From Agromyces agglutinans (lineage in GTDB: Bacteria; Actinomycetota; Actinomycetes; Actinomycetales; Microbacteriaceae), in NCBI RefSeq assembly GCF_009647605.1, contig NZ_WJIF01000010.1, positions 31,348-95,347 of the forward strand: a stretch of DNA of 64,000 nt. The letters run 5' to 3'. Below the pieces are notes generated by a model. It ran no database searches. It was not told where the DNA came from and saw only the letters and a program-made list of their open reading frames with translations. Position 1 is the first letter of the stretch; every line of letters starts with the position of its first letter. Position numbers and translations under genes: made by a program. Below are positions 7,239 through 14,896 of this stretch, in pieces.

Positions 7239-8435
7239 ATGCCATTCCCACCCCTCGTCGAACCGGCCGCGGCGCTGCCGCCGACCGAACGCGGGCGGAC
7301 CGATCGCCAGCGTCGGCTGCCCGAACTCGGCGAGCTCGGCCAGCGCCGGCTCGCGAACGCACGCGTGCTGGTACTGGGCGCCGGCGGGCTCGGCGCGCCC
7401 GCGCTGACCTGGCTCGCCGCGGCGGGCATCGGCACGATCGGCATCGTCGACGACGACGTGGTCGAGCTCTCGAACCTGCACCGCCAGCCCGTGCACGGCA
7501 TCGCCGACATCGGCCGGCCGAAGGTCGACAGCGCGGCAGAGGCCGTCGCGGCGCTCGCGCCCGACACCGTGGTGCGCCGGCATCCGGTGCGGCTCGACCG
7601 CGCCAATGCCGCGTCGATCCTCGGCGGGTACGACCTCGTGATCGACGGCACCGACACGTTCGAGACTCGCTACCTCGTCGACGACACGTGCGCCGAGCTC
7701 GGCCTGCCGCTCGTGTGGGCCAGCGTGCTGCGATTCGACGCACAGCTGTCGGTGTTCTGGTCGCGGCCGCCGGCGGGTGAGCCCGTTCGGCTGCGCACCG
7801 TCTTCCCCGAGCCGCCCGCGCCTGGCGAGGTGCCCTCGTGCGCCGAGGCCGGGGTGCTCGGCGCGCTCTGCGGCCAGGTCGGCGCGATGATGGCGCAGGA
7901 GGCCGTGAAGCTCATCACCGGCATCGGCGAGCCCCTGCTCGGCCGGCTCGTCGTCGTGGACGCGCTGCGCGGCCGCCAGCGCGAGATCACGCTGCGTCCG
8001 GCGCCGGTGACGGATGCCACGCGCACGGACGCCACGTCGCCGACGATCACGCGGATCGACGTCGCCGCGCTCGCGGAACGGCTCCGGCGGCGTGATGAGG
8101 CGAGTGCGGACCAGCCGGACGACGCCTTCGTGCTCGTCGACGTGCGCGAGCCCGAAGAGTTCGTGGCCGGCTCCATCCCCGGCGCGGTGCCGCTGCCGCT
8201 CGGCGAGGTCCTGCGCGATCCGGCTGGGGCCCGTGCACGCATCGCCGCAGCCGCCGCGGCCGCTGGTCTTCCCCTGGTCGACGCCCACACCCCGGTCGTC
8301 GTGCACTGCCTCGTCGACCTCCGTGCCGAGCGCGCGGCGGTCGCGCTCGCTTCGGCGGGCGAAGCGGTCACGGTGCTGGAAGGCGGGTACACCGCCTGGC
8401 GTGCAGCGGCCGAGCCGTCGGTGACGCCGGCATGA
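7239..8435 (+). CDS. ThiF/MoeB-type adenylyltransferase fused to rhodanese (MoeZ-like)
   Basis: A 398-residue enzyme expected to adenylate and sulfurate the C-terminal glycine of the ThiS/MoaD-type carrier encoded downstream. The nucleotide site GAGGLG is at 48-53, with DDDVVELSNLHRQ at 71-83 and the conserved SCAEAGVLG with Cys at 201. The rhodanese domain begins near 295 (LVDVREPEEF) and has its cysteine at 357 in HCLVDLR. Oddities: the zinc CxxC that normally precedes FPEPP is replaced by VRLRTVFPE, the second CxxC pair is absent too, and the rhodanese loop is CLVDLR rather than the common CxxGxR. First gene of the plus-strand Moco operon. Confidence 0.88.
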   Translation: MPFPPLVEPAAALPPTERGRTDRQRRLPELGELGQRRLANARVLVLGAGGLGAPALTWLAAAGIGTIGIVDDDVVELSNLHRQPVHGIADIGRPKVDSAAEAVAALAPDTVVRRHPVRLDRANAASILGGYDLVIDGTDTFETRYLVDDTCAELGLPLVWASVLRFDAQLSVFWSRPPAGEPVRLRTVFPEPPAPGEVPSCAEAGVLGALCGQVGAMMAQEAVKLITGIGEPLLGRLVVVDALRGRQREITLRPAPVTDATRTDATSPTITRIDVAALAERLRRRDEASADQPDDAFVLVDVREPEEFVAGSIPGAVPLPLGEVLRDPAGARARIAAAAAAAGLPLVDAHTPVVVHCLVDLRAERAAVALASAGEAVTVLEGGYTAWRAAAEPSVTPA

Positions 8436-9685
8436 GCGACACGCCCCCGGTCGAGGTCGAGGTGCACCTCGCCGACCTCCTCGCGGCGACGCATCGGCTG
8501 CCCGCCGTGACCGTGCCGCTGGCCGCCGCGCTCGGCCGCGTGCTCGCGACCGACGTCGTCGCCGTTCAGCCGGTGCCGCGCTTCGACAACTCCGCCATGG
8601 ACGGCTACGCGGTGCGCCGGGCCGACGTCATCGGGGCTTCCGAAGCCGACCCGGTCGCGCTCGACGTGATCGGCGAGGTCGCGGCCGGCAGCGCCGACGA
8701 TCCGCCGCTCTTCCCCGGCCAGGCCGTGCGCATCATGACGGGTGCCGCGCTGCCGACCGCGGCCGACGCCGTCGTGCCGGTCGAGCACACGGCCGGCTAC
8801 CGCGCGTCGCGCGCGTGGGCCGAGGTCGGGGCATCCGTCGAGGTCGTCGTGCCCGCCGTGGCGGGGGCGCACGTCCGCCGCGCCGGCGAGGACCTCTCGG
8901 TCGGCGACCTGGTCCTGCCCGCCGGCGTGGTACTCACGCCGTTCCGACTCGGCGCGGCGGCCGCCGCCGGCGTCGGCGAGGTCGAGGTCGTCCGCGCGCC
9001 GCGGGTCGCGGTCGTCGCGACGGGCGACGAGCTCGTGCCTCCCGGAACCGTGCCCGCGCGCGGGCAGATCCCCGAGTCGAACTCGGTGCTGCTCGCCGCC
9101 GCGGTCGCCCGCGCGGGAGGGGAAGTCGTCTCCGTCGCCAGGGTCGGCGACGACCCCGCAGACCTCCTCGCCCACCTCGACCGGCTCGCGACCGAGCGCT
9201 CGCCCGACCTCGTCGTCTGCACGGGCGGCGTGTCGGTCGGCGCGCACGACGTCGTGAAGGCCGCACTCACGGGTCGCGGTGTCACGTTCCGCGGCGTCGC
9301 CATGCAACCCGGCAAGCCGCAGGCGTTCGGCCGCCTCGACTCGGGCGCGCTCTGCGTCGGGCTGCCCGGCAATCCCGTCTCGGTCGCGGTCTCGTTCGAG
9401 GTGTTCGTGCGCCCGGCGCTGCAGGCTATGCAGGGCCTCGCCCCGGTCGGCGCTGCCCGCACCGAGGCCGAGGTCGCCGACGGCTGGCGGAGCCCGCCAG
9501 GGCGCCGACAGTTCATGCCGATCGCGTTCGGGGCCGACGGACGCATCCGGCGCGCCACCGGGGGCGGATCGGGCTCGCACCTGGCCGGAGGCCTCGCGCA
9601 GGCCGAGGGATTCGCGATCGTCGCGGCCGAGGCATCCGAGGTTTCACCGGGCGACCGCCTGCCTGTCATGCTGGTCGAATCATGA
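8432..9685 (+). CDS. moeA: Molybdopterin molybdenumtransferase
   Basis: Inserts molybdate into adenylylated molybdopterin. The 417-residue length is standard. Diagnostic motifs are FDNSAMDGYA near 51-60, the MoaB/Mog-like domain with TGDELVPPG and CTGGVSVGAHD (near 263), PGKPQAFG, and LPGNPVS at about 311-317. A C-terminal beta domain ends in VMLVES. The start overlaps the upstream stop (ATGA) and the end overlaps moaC in the same way. Confidence 0.95.
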   Translation: MSDTPPVEVEVHLADLLAATHRLPAVTVPLAAALGRVLATDVVAVQPVPRFDNSAMDGYAVRRADVIGASEADPVALDVIGEVAAGSADDPPLFPGQAVRIMTGAALPTAADAVVPVEHTAGYRASRAWAEVGASVEVVVPAVAGAHVRRAGEDLSVGDLVLPAGVVLTPFRLGAAAAAGVGEVEVVRAPRVAVVATGDELVPPGTVPARGQIPESNSVLLAAAVARAGGEVVSVARVGDDPADLLAHLDRLATERSPDLVVCTGGVSVGAHDVVKAALTGRGVTFRGVAMQPGKPQAFGRLDSGALCVGLPGNPVSVAVSFEVFVRPALQAMQGLAPVGAARTEAEVADGWRSPPGRRQFMPIAFGADGRIRRATGGGSGSHLAGGLAQAEGFAIVAAEASEVSPGDRLPVMLVES

Positions 9686-10167
9686 ACGAGGCATCCGGCA
9701 CCCCCTTCACGCACCTCGACGATGCCGGGCACGCGCGCATGGTCGATGTCACGCGGAAGGCGCCGACGGTGCGCACCGCGACCGCCGAGGGATTCGTGCG
9801 CTGCCCCGGGCCGACCGTCGCCGCACTGCGCGACGGCAGCGTGCCCAAGGGCGACGTGCTCGCCGTCGCGCGCATCGCCGGCATCCAGGCCGCGAAGCGC
9901 TGCGCCGAACTGCTGCCGCTCGCGCACGTGATCGGCGTGCACGCGGCGTCGGTCGACCTCGAGGTCGTCGACGACGGCGTGCGCGTCCGCGCGACCGTCG
10001 GCACGGCCGACCGCACCGGGGTCGAGATGGAGGCGTTCACGGCCGTGTCCGTCGCCGCGCTCGCGGTCGTCGACATGGTCAAGGGCCTCGACAAGGACGT
10101 CTCGATCGAGGGCGTGCGACTGCTCGCCAAGACCGGCGGCAAGTCGGGCGACTGGGTGCGGAGCTGA
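9682..10167 (+). CDS. moaC: Cyclic pyranopterin monophosphate synthase
   Basis: Acts after MoaA in the first step of molybdenum-cofactor synthesis, making cPMP. It has 161 residues and shows THLDDAGHARMVDVT at the N-terminus, KGDVLAVARIAGIQAAKR, and GVEMEAFTAVSVAALAVVDMVKG followed by KTGGKSGDW, the usual C-terminal signature. The start overlaps moeA by ATGA. Confidence 0.95.
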   Translation: MNEASGTPFTHLDDAGHARMVDVTRKAPTVRTATAEGFVRCPGPTVAALRDGSVPKGDVLAVARIAGIQAAKRCAELLPLAHVIGVHAASVDLEVVDDGVRVRATVGTADRTGVEMEAFTAVSVAALAVVDMVKGLDKDVSIEGVRLLAKTGGKSGDWVRS

Positions 10168-10171
10168 GCCG

Positions 10172-11122
10172 ATGAGCGGGCGGTCCGGTCTCGACGCGGT
10201 CGATGCGGTCGACGCTCTCGGCGCGGTCGACGCAATCGTGCTCGCCGGCGGGCGGGGGTCGCGTCTCGGCGGCGCGTCGAAGGCGCGGCTCACCGTCGGC
10301 GGGCGACGGCTCGTCGACCGAGTGACGGATGCCGCGGCCGAGGTCGGGGCGCGACGCGTGGTGGTCGCGGGGCCGGACGCGGGCTCGGCGCGCGACGTCG
10401 ACCTGCGGCACGTCGTCGACGATCCGCCCTTCGGCGGCCCGCTCGCCGGCCTCGCGGCGGCGCTCCCCGAGACGGATGCCCCGGTCGTGCTGCTGCTCGC
10501 GTGCGACCTGCCCTTCGCGGACGAGGCCTTGCGAGGGCTGCTCGCCGCGCTCGAGGCCGCACCCGGCGCCGACGGAGCCGTGCTGCACGACGCCGAAGGC
10601 CGCGCGCAGTGGCTGCTCGGGGCGTACCGCCGCGAAGCGATCGCGGCCGGGATCGAGCGGCTCGGCGACGTGCGCGACCTGCCGGCGCGGGCCCTGCTCG
10701 AACCGCTCACGCTCGTCGCGGTACCGGCGACCGGCCACGCCGCGTTGGACGTGGACCGGTGGCGCGACCTCGCGCGGGCGTCGGTGCTCGCCGGCGTCGG
10801 CAGCGCTGTCGCCCCGCCGTCCCGCCCTCATCCGTCCACCACACCAGGAGGTCCAGCCGTGGCCGAATCGACCAATGCCCCCCTGCCGCCCGAAGCGCTC
10901 GACGACTGGGTCGCCGCCCTCGCCGAACGCCTCGGGCTCCGTCGCGATGACGTGCCGGTCGGTGCGGTGCTCGACCTCGCGCGCGACGTGGCGCATGGCG
11001 TCGCGCGTCCGGCGGCGCCGCTCAGCACGTTCATCGTGGGCCTCGCGGCCGGGCGATCGGGTGACCTCGAGGGCGCCACGCGCATCGCGGCCGAGCTCGC
11101 GGCCGAGTGGGCGGAACGCTGA
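10172..11122 (+). CDS. MobA-like molybdenum cofactor nucleotidyltransferase fused to DUF6457
   Basis: Residues 20-205 are a MobA-type NTP transferase: LAGGRGSRLGG at 25-35, then SKARLTVGG and LLACDLPF for metal binding. MobA links a nucleotide to molybdopterin. Residues 230-316 form a separate helical domain starting near LPPEALDDWVAALAERLGL, which I take for DUF6457. The linker is proline-rich. Inside it the DNA has AGGAGGT, six bases, then an in-frame GTG at 10859, so the C-terminal domain can also be made alone. It starts four bases after moaC and overlaps moaD (TGATG). Confidence 0.85.
   Translation: MSGRSGLDAVDAVDALGAVDAIVLAGGRGSRLGGASKARLTVGGRRLVDRVTDAAAEVGARRVVVAGPDAGSARDVDLRHVVDDPPFGGPLAGLAAALPETDAPVVLLLACDLPFADEALRGLLAALEAAPGADGAVLHDAEGRAQWLLGAYRREAIAAGIERLGDVRDLPARALLEPLTLVAVPATGHAALDVDRWRDLARASVLAGVGSAVAPPSRPHPSTTPGGPAVAESTNAPLPPEALDDWVAALAERLGLRRDDVPVGAVLDLARDVAHGVARPAAPLSTFIVGLAAGRSGDLEGATRIAAELAAEWAER
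10846..10861 (+). promoter_or_regulatory. Internal Shine-Dalgarno and in-frame GTG inside the mobA fusion
   Basis: AGGAGGT at 10846-10852, a six-base spacer and GTG at 10859 form a near-ideal initiation site within the fused reading frame. An 87-residue DUF6457 protein would start here. Confidence 0.6.
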
Positions 11123-11361
11123 TGGCGACCGTCAGGTACTTCGCCGGCGCCGCCGAGGCCGCGGGTCGTGATGAGGAACGGCTCGGGGCATCCGACCTGG
11201 GAGCGCTGCGCGCAGCGATGCTCGCCGCCCACGGCGACGCGCTCGCGCGCGTGCTCGGGCGCTGCAGCATCCTCGTGAACGGCCGTCGCGTCGACGACGA
11301 CGCAGCGCCGATCCGCCACGACGACACGGTCGACATCCTCCCGCCGTTCGCGGGCGGGTAG
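11122..11361 (+). CDS. moaD: MoaD/ThiS-family sulfur carrier protein
   Basis: A 79-residue ubiquitin-fold protein, the small subunit of molybdopterin synthase. It opens VRYFAGAAEAAG, has the core ILVNGRRV, and ends in PPFAGG, whose diglycine would be adenylated by the ThiF-type enzyme and thiocarboxylated. The start overlaps the previous stop (TGATG). Its large-subunit partner MoaE is encoded in the convergent operon. Confidence 0.92.
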   Translation: MATVRYFAGAAEAAGRDEERLGASDLGALRAAMLAAHGDALARVLGRCSILVNGRRVDDDAAPIRHDDTVDILPPFAGG

Positions 11362-11423
11362 GCCACGGGGTCGGCACAAGGGGGCGGGCAGGCGCGGGGG
11401 CGGGCGCGCCAGGCGGGGCGGGG

Positions 11424-12434
11424 TCAGCCGCCGATCGCTGACATGGGGCGGTCGGGCTGGAGGAAGCCCTCGTCGTCGATGCCGTGCCCCGCGCGCTTGC
11501 CGAGGATGCTGCGCCGCATGAGGTCGGCGATCTGGTCGTCGGTGCCCTCACCGCGCAGCAGGGGCAGCAGGTCGTCCTCCTCGCGCGCGAACAGGCAGTT
11601 GCGCATCTGGCCGTCAGCCGTGAGCCGAACCCGGTCGCAGGCCCCGCAGAACGGCGCCGTGACCGAGGCGATCACGCCGACCGTCGCCGGCCCGCCGTCG
11701 ACCAGGAAGCGCTCGGCCGGGGCGGCGCCCCGCTCGCCGATGGGCGTCAGGGTGAACACCTCGCGCAGCGCCGCGAGGATCTCCTCGCCCCGGATCATCT
11801 CGACCCGCGACCAGATGTGGCCCGCGTCGAGCGGCATCTGCTCGATGAAGCGCATCTCGGCCTCGTGCTCGACCGCGAAGCGCACGAGGTCGACCAGCTC
11901 GTCCTCGTTGACGCCGCGCATCGGCACCGCGTTCAGCTTGATCGGCGCGAAGCCGGCCGCATGCGCGGCGTCGATGCCCGCGAGCACGTCGTCGAGGCGG
12001 TCGCGGCGGGTCAGCTCGGCGAACCGGTCGCGCCGCAGGGTGTCGATGCTGATGTTCACGCGCGCGAGGCCCGCCTCGGCGAGCGCGTCGGCCAACTCGA
12101 CCAGTCGGAGGCCGTTCGTGGTCATCGAGACCTCGAGCGGCCCGTGCTCGCCCTCGATCGCGTGCATGCGTCGGACGACATCGACCACGTCGCGCCGCAG
12201 CAGCGGCTCGCCGCCCGTGAGGCGCACCTCGACGATGCCCAGCGACGCCGCGACGCGGGCGACGCGCTCGAGCTCGTCGGTCGTCAGGATGTTGTCCTTC
12301 GCGAGCCACGGCACGCCCTCAGCGGGCATGCAGTACGTGCAGCGCAGCGAGCAGCGATCGGTCAGCGAGATGCGCAGGTCGCGATGCACGCGCCCGAATC
12401 GGTCGACGAGCCGGCCCCGCGACGGCTCGGTCAT
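11424..12434 (-). CDS. moaA: GTP 3',8-cyclase (radical SAM)
   Basis: Carries out the radical rearrangement of GTP that opens molybdenum-cofactor synthesis. The radical-SAM cluster is CSLRCTYC (Cys 28, 32, 35), and the second Fe-S cluster uses FCGACDRVRL and MRNCLF (Cys 263, 266, 280). SAM-binding RLTGGEPLLR is near 71-80. The C-terminus is Gly-Gly, which MoaA needs for activity. Its start overlaps the moaE stop. Confidence 0.96.
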   Translation of the reverse strand: MTEPSRGRLVDRFGRVHRDLRISLTDRCSLRCTYCMPAEGVPWLAKDNILTTDELERVARVAASLGIVEVRLTGGEPLLRRDVVDVVRRMHAIEGEHGPLEVSMTTNGLRLVELADALAEAGLARVNISIDTLRRDRFAELTRRDRLDDVLAGIDAAHAAGFAPIKLNAVPMRGVNEDELVDLVRFAVEHEAEMRFIEQMPLDAGHIWSRVEMIRGEEILAALREVFTLTPIGERGAAPAERFLVDGGPATVGVIASVTAPFCGACDRVRLTADGQMRNCLFAREEDDLLPLLRGEGTDDQIADLMRRSILGKRAGHGIDDEGFLQPDRPMSAIGG

Positions 12435-12859
12435 GCGAGCCCCACCCAGTGCGCGTCGCCGTCGGCGGTGTTCTGCTTCTTCCACACGGGCAGTTCGGCC
12501 TTCACGGCCTCGACGAGCGCCCGGCAGATCTCGAACGCCTCCGCGCGGTGCGCCGTCGACACCGCGCACACGAGCGCGAGGTCGCCGACCGCCAGCAGGC
12601 CGGTGCGGTGGCTGACCGCGACGCGGACGCCGTCGGCCGCGAAGCGGCCGGCCAGTTCGTCGAGCACCCGGCCGGCGTCGGGGTGCGCGAGGTACTCGAG
12701 CGCGACAACGGTGCCGGATGCCTCGGGGTCGTGGTCGCGCACGACCCCGACGAACGTGGCGACGGCGCCCGCGCCCGGGTCGGCGACCGCGTCGAGGTGC
12801 GCCGCGACATCGAGCGGTTCGGCTGAGATGGCCGCGAGCGTCGCGCGCACGGCGCCCAT
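12431..12859 (-). CDS. moaE: Molybdopterin synthase catalytic subunit
   Basis: A 142-residue protein with the MoaE signatures AVATFVGVVRDHD near the start and VEAVKAELPVWKKQ near the end, containing the active-site lysine region. It takes sulfur from thiocarboxylated MoaD to make the dithiolene. It overlaps mogA upstream and moaA downstream by ATGA, so the order is mogA-moaE-moaA. Confidence 0.93.
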   Translation of the reverse strand: MGAVRATLAAISAEPLDVAAHLDAVADPGAGAVATFVGVVRDHDPEASGTVVALEYLAHPDAGRVLDELAGRFAADGVRVAVSHRTGLLAVGDLALVCAVSTAHRAEAFEICRALVEAVKAELPVWKKQNTADGDAHWVGLA

Positions 12860-13365
12860 CAGTGATCGCCGCCGTCGAGCTGCGCGATGACGTGCGGCGC
12901 GAGCGCCAGCACCAGTTCGAGTCCGTCGGACGCGCCGCCCGGCGAACCCGGCAGGTTCACGACGAGGGCGCCGCCCGTGCCCGGTTGCGCCGCGATGCCC
13001 GCGAGCCCACGCGACAGCACGGCCGTCGGCACGCGCTCGGCGCCGGCGCGGCGCAGTGCCTCGGGGATGCCGGGGATCTGCTGCTCGAGCAGCGGCGCGG
13101 TGCCCTCGGGCGTGTGGTCTCGCGGGCCGAGGCCGGTGCCCCCGCTCGTGACGACGAGGCGGGCACCCGCCGCGACGGCGCTGCCGATCGCCGCGCCGAC
13201 CGTGTCGACGCCGTCGGACACGATCGCGGCATCCTCGACCGTGAACGCTGCGCCGCGCAGTCGCTCGACGAGTACCGGCCCCACCGCGTCGGCGCGCTCC
13301 CCGCGGGCGCTGCGGTCGGAGACGATCACCACCGCGGCACGGAGCGGAGCCGTTTCGAGGTCCAT
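12859..13365 (-). CDS. mogA: Molybdopterin adenylyltransferase (MogA/MoaB family)
   Basis: A 168-residue protein that adenylates molybdopterin before MoeA inserts the metal. Visible motifs are VIVSDRSARGERAD, VVTSGGTGLGPRD, TPEGT and VNLPGSPGG. First gene of the minus-strand Moco operon; the start codon is six bases after a TACGCT -10 box with no Shine-Dalgarno. MogA and MoaB cannot be told apart securely from the sequence alone. Confidence 0.88.
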   Translation of the reverse strand: MDLETAPLRAAVVIVSDRSARGERADAVGPVLVERLRGAAFTVEDAAIVSDGVDTVGAAIGSAVAAGARLVVTSGGTGLGPRDHTPEGTAPLLEQQIPGIPEALRRAGAERVPTAVLSRGLAGIAAQPGTGGALVVNLPGSPGGASDGLELVLALAPHVIAQLDGGDH

Positions 13366-13371
13366 TCCCCC

Positions 13372-13377
13372 AGCGTA
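13372..13377 (-). promoter_or_regulatory. -10 box of the mogA-moaE-moaA operon (leaderless)
   Basis: TACGCT on the minus strand is six bases before the mogA ATG. Confidence 0.5.
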
Positions 13378-13458
13378 GACGCCGCCCCGTGACGGGGAGG
13401 TTTCCGGCGACGTACTCCGACGCGCGGCCGGGAGCGGTGGCCGCCGCCGCCACCCCGC

Positions 13459-13920
13459 TCAGGACGGGAAGGGCAGGGCGCGGCCGGTCTCGACGAACGA
13501 CTTGAAGCTCGAGAGCACGAGCGGCCACGACTGCTCCGTGTGCTCCCGCGCCGGGTGACCCGGGCTCCACTCGTCGTTGGTGCAGGTCAGCTTCGTGAGC
13601 CCCTCGTCCGCGGACTCGATGAGCCAGGTCAGGCGGCTCGAGAGCTCGGCGTGGTTCTCGCGGTAGGTCGGGCCCGGGTGTTCGGTCACCTGCAGCAGGC
13701 GCGGCTCCTCGGCCTGCAGCACCTCGCCGTAGACCTGTACGGTCTCGTCGCCGTCCTGGCCGGGGCCGACGTACTCGTAGCTCGCGCCGGGAACCAGGTC
13801 GCCGCGGATCACGCTTCCCCACATCACGGCGCGGCTGCCCTCGTCGCCGGTGATCGCGTTCCAGACGGCCGCGGGCTCGGCGGCGATGTAGATGGTCATC
13901 GTGAAATCGGTGTCGGTCAT
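13459..13920 (-). CDS. SRPBCC (AHSA1/START-like) domain protein
   Basis: A 153-residue protein of the Bet v 1-like fold. It opens FTMTIYIAAEPAAVWNAITG, the typical first strand and helix, has central strands with YEYVGPG and LLQVTEHPG, and ends in a long helix EQSWPLVLSSFKSFVETG. These proteins bind hydrophobic ligands or serve as activators and cyclases; the ligand is unknown. The start is taken at the ATG seven bases after TAGCGT (leaderless); an ATG 17 codons upstream would precede that promoter. Divergent from the AraC gene. Confidence 0.8.
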   Translation of the reverse strand: MTDTDFTMTIYIAAEPAAVWNAITGDEGSRAVMWGSVIRGDLVPGASYEYVGPGQDGDETVQVYGEVLQAEEPRLLQVTEHPGPTYRENHAELSSRLTWLIESADEGLTKLTCTNDEWSPGHPAREHTEQSWPLVLSSFKSFVETGRALPFPS

Positions 13921-13927
13921 GTCTTCG

Positions 13928-13933
13928 ACGCTA
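13928..13933 (-). promoter_or_regulatory. -10 box of the SRPBCC gene (leaderless)
   Basis: TAGCGT on the minus strand is seven bases before the chosen ATG and excludes the longer start. Confidence 0.5.
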
Positions 13934-14007
13934 CGCAGCGCCGAGACGGAGATCTTGGACGAATGCGACATCCCGCCCCGGAGCCCCCGCGCGGCGATGC
14001 CGCACCC

Positions 14008-14013
14008 GATACT
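14008..14013 (+). promoter_or_regulatory. -10 box of the AraC/kinase operon (leaderless)
   Basis: GATACT lies seven bases before the ATG of the AraC-type gene. No Shine-Dalgarno is present. Confidence 0.4.
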
Positions 14014-14020
14014 GGGAACG

Positions 14021-14896
14021 ATGGCCGACGACTACTGGCGTTCCCGAGCCGGTGCGCCGCGAAGCCGGGGCGTGCTGGCTCCGCGGCCCGGCGACCCGCC
14101 GCTTACGGCGGGCGTGCCCGGCGACGAGCCGCCGGACGGGGCCCCGCTCCGGATGACCAGGCTCGCCCCGTCGCCCCGGGCCGCCGAACTCGTGCGGCAC
14201 TACTGGATTCCGCGCTGGAACCTGGGCGAGGGTCCGAGCGTCACGCAGCGGGTGCTCGAGTACCCCACGGCGAACCTCGTCATCGGCGACGGCCGGGCCG
14301 ACGTGCACGGCACCGCGATCGGACTGGGCAGCCGGACCCTCACCGGCGACGGCGAGGCGTTCGGGGTGCTGCTGCAACCGGGGGCCGCCCGGGCGATCGC
14401 GGGCATCGCCGCCCGGCGGCTCGTGGGCTCGAGCGCGGCGCTCGATCGCGCGGGGGTCGCACCGCTCGTCGCCGAGGTCGAGGCCCGCGTCGCCGACGGC
14501 GACGACGCCGGCGCGGTGCACGCGTTCGAGTCCTGGCTCGCGCCGCTCGGGATCGAGGTGAACGACGACGCCCGACTCGTGCGCGACCTCGTCGCCCGCG
14601 CCGAGGAGGACCGCCGGCTCGTGCGCGTCGACCAGCTCGCCGCCATCGCGGGCGTCGGCGTCCGGCAGCTCGAGCGCCTCGTGCGGGAGCAGCTCGGGCT
14701 CACCCCCAAGTGGCTGATCCGCCGCTACCGGCTCCAGGAGGCCGCGACGAGGCTCACCGCTGCCGACCGTCCGGCGCTCGCCGACCTCGCCGCCGAACTC
14801 GGCTACGCCGACCAGGCGCACTTCACGCGGGAGTTCTCGGCCGTCGTGGGCGTGCCACCCGGCCGGTACCTGCGCGAGGCGGAGGGAGGAGCATGA
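14021..14896 (+). CDS. AraC-family transcriptional regulator
   Basis: A 291-residue regulator. The N-terminal part (about 50-160) has AAELVRHYWIPRWNLGEGPSV and LEYPTANLVIGDG, the wording of the DUF6597-like sensor domain found in such regulators. The C-terminal ~100 residues carry two helix-turn-helices: VDQLAAIAGVGVRQLERLVREQ and ADLAAELGYADQAHFTREF, ending VVGVPPGRY. It overlaps the antibiotic-kinase gene by ATGA, so it very probably controls that gene. The start is chosen by the GATACT box seven bases upstream; longer in-frame starts exist. Confidence 0.85.
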   Translation: MADDYWRSRAGAPRSRGVLAPRPGDPPLTAGVPGDEPPDGAPLRMTRLAPSPRAAELVRHYWIPRWNLGEGPSVTQRVLEYPTANLVIGDGRADVHGTAIGLGSRTLTGDGEAFGVLLQPGAARAIAGIAARRLVGSSAALDRAGVAPLVAEVEARVADGDDAGAVHAFESWLAPLGIEVNDDARLVRDLVARAEEDRRLVRVDQLAAIAGVGVRQLERLVREQLGLTPKWLIRRYRLQEAATRLTAADRPALADLAAELGYADQAHFTREFSAVVGVPPGRYLREAEGGA

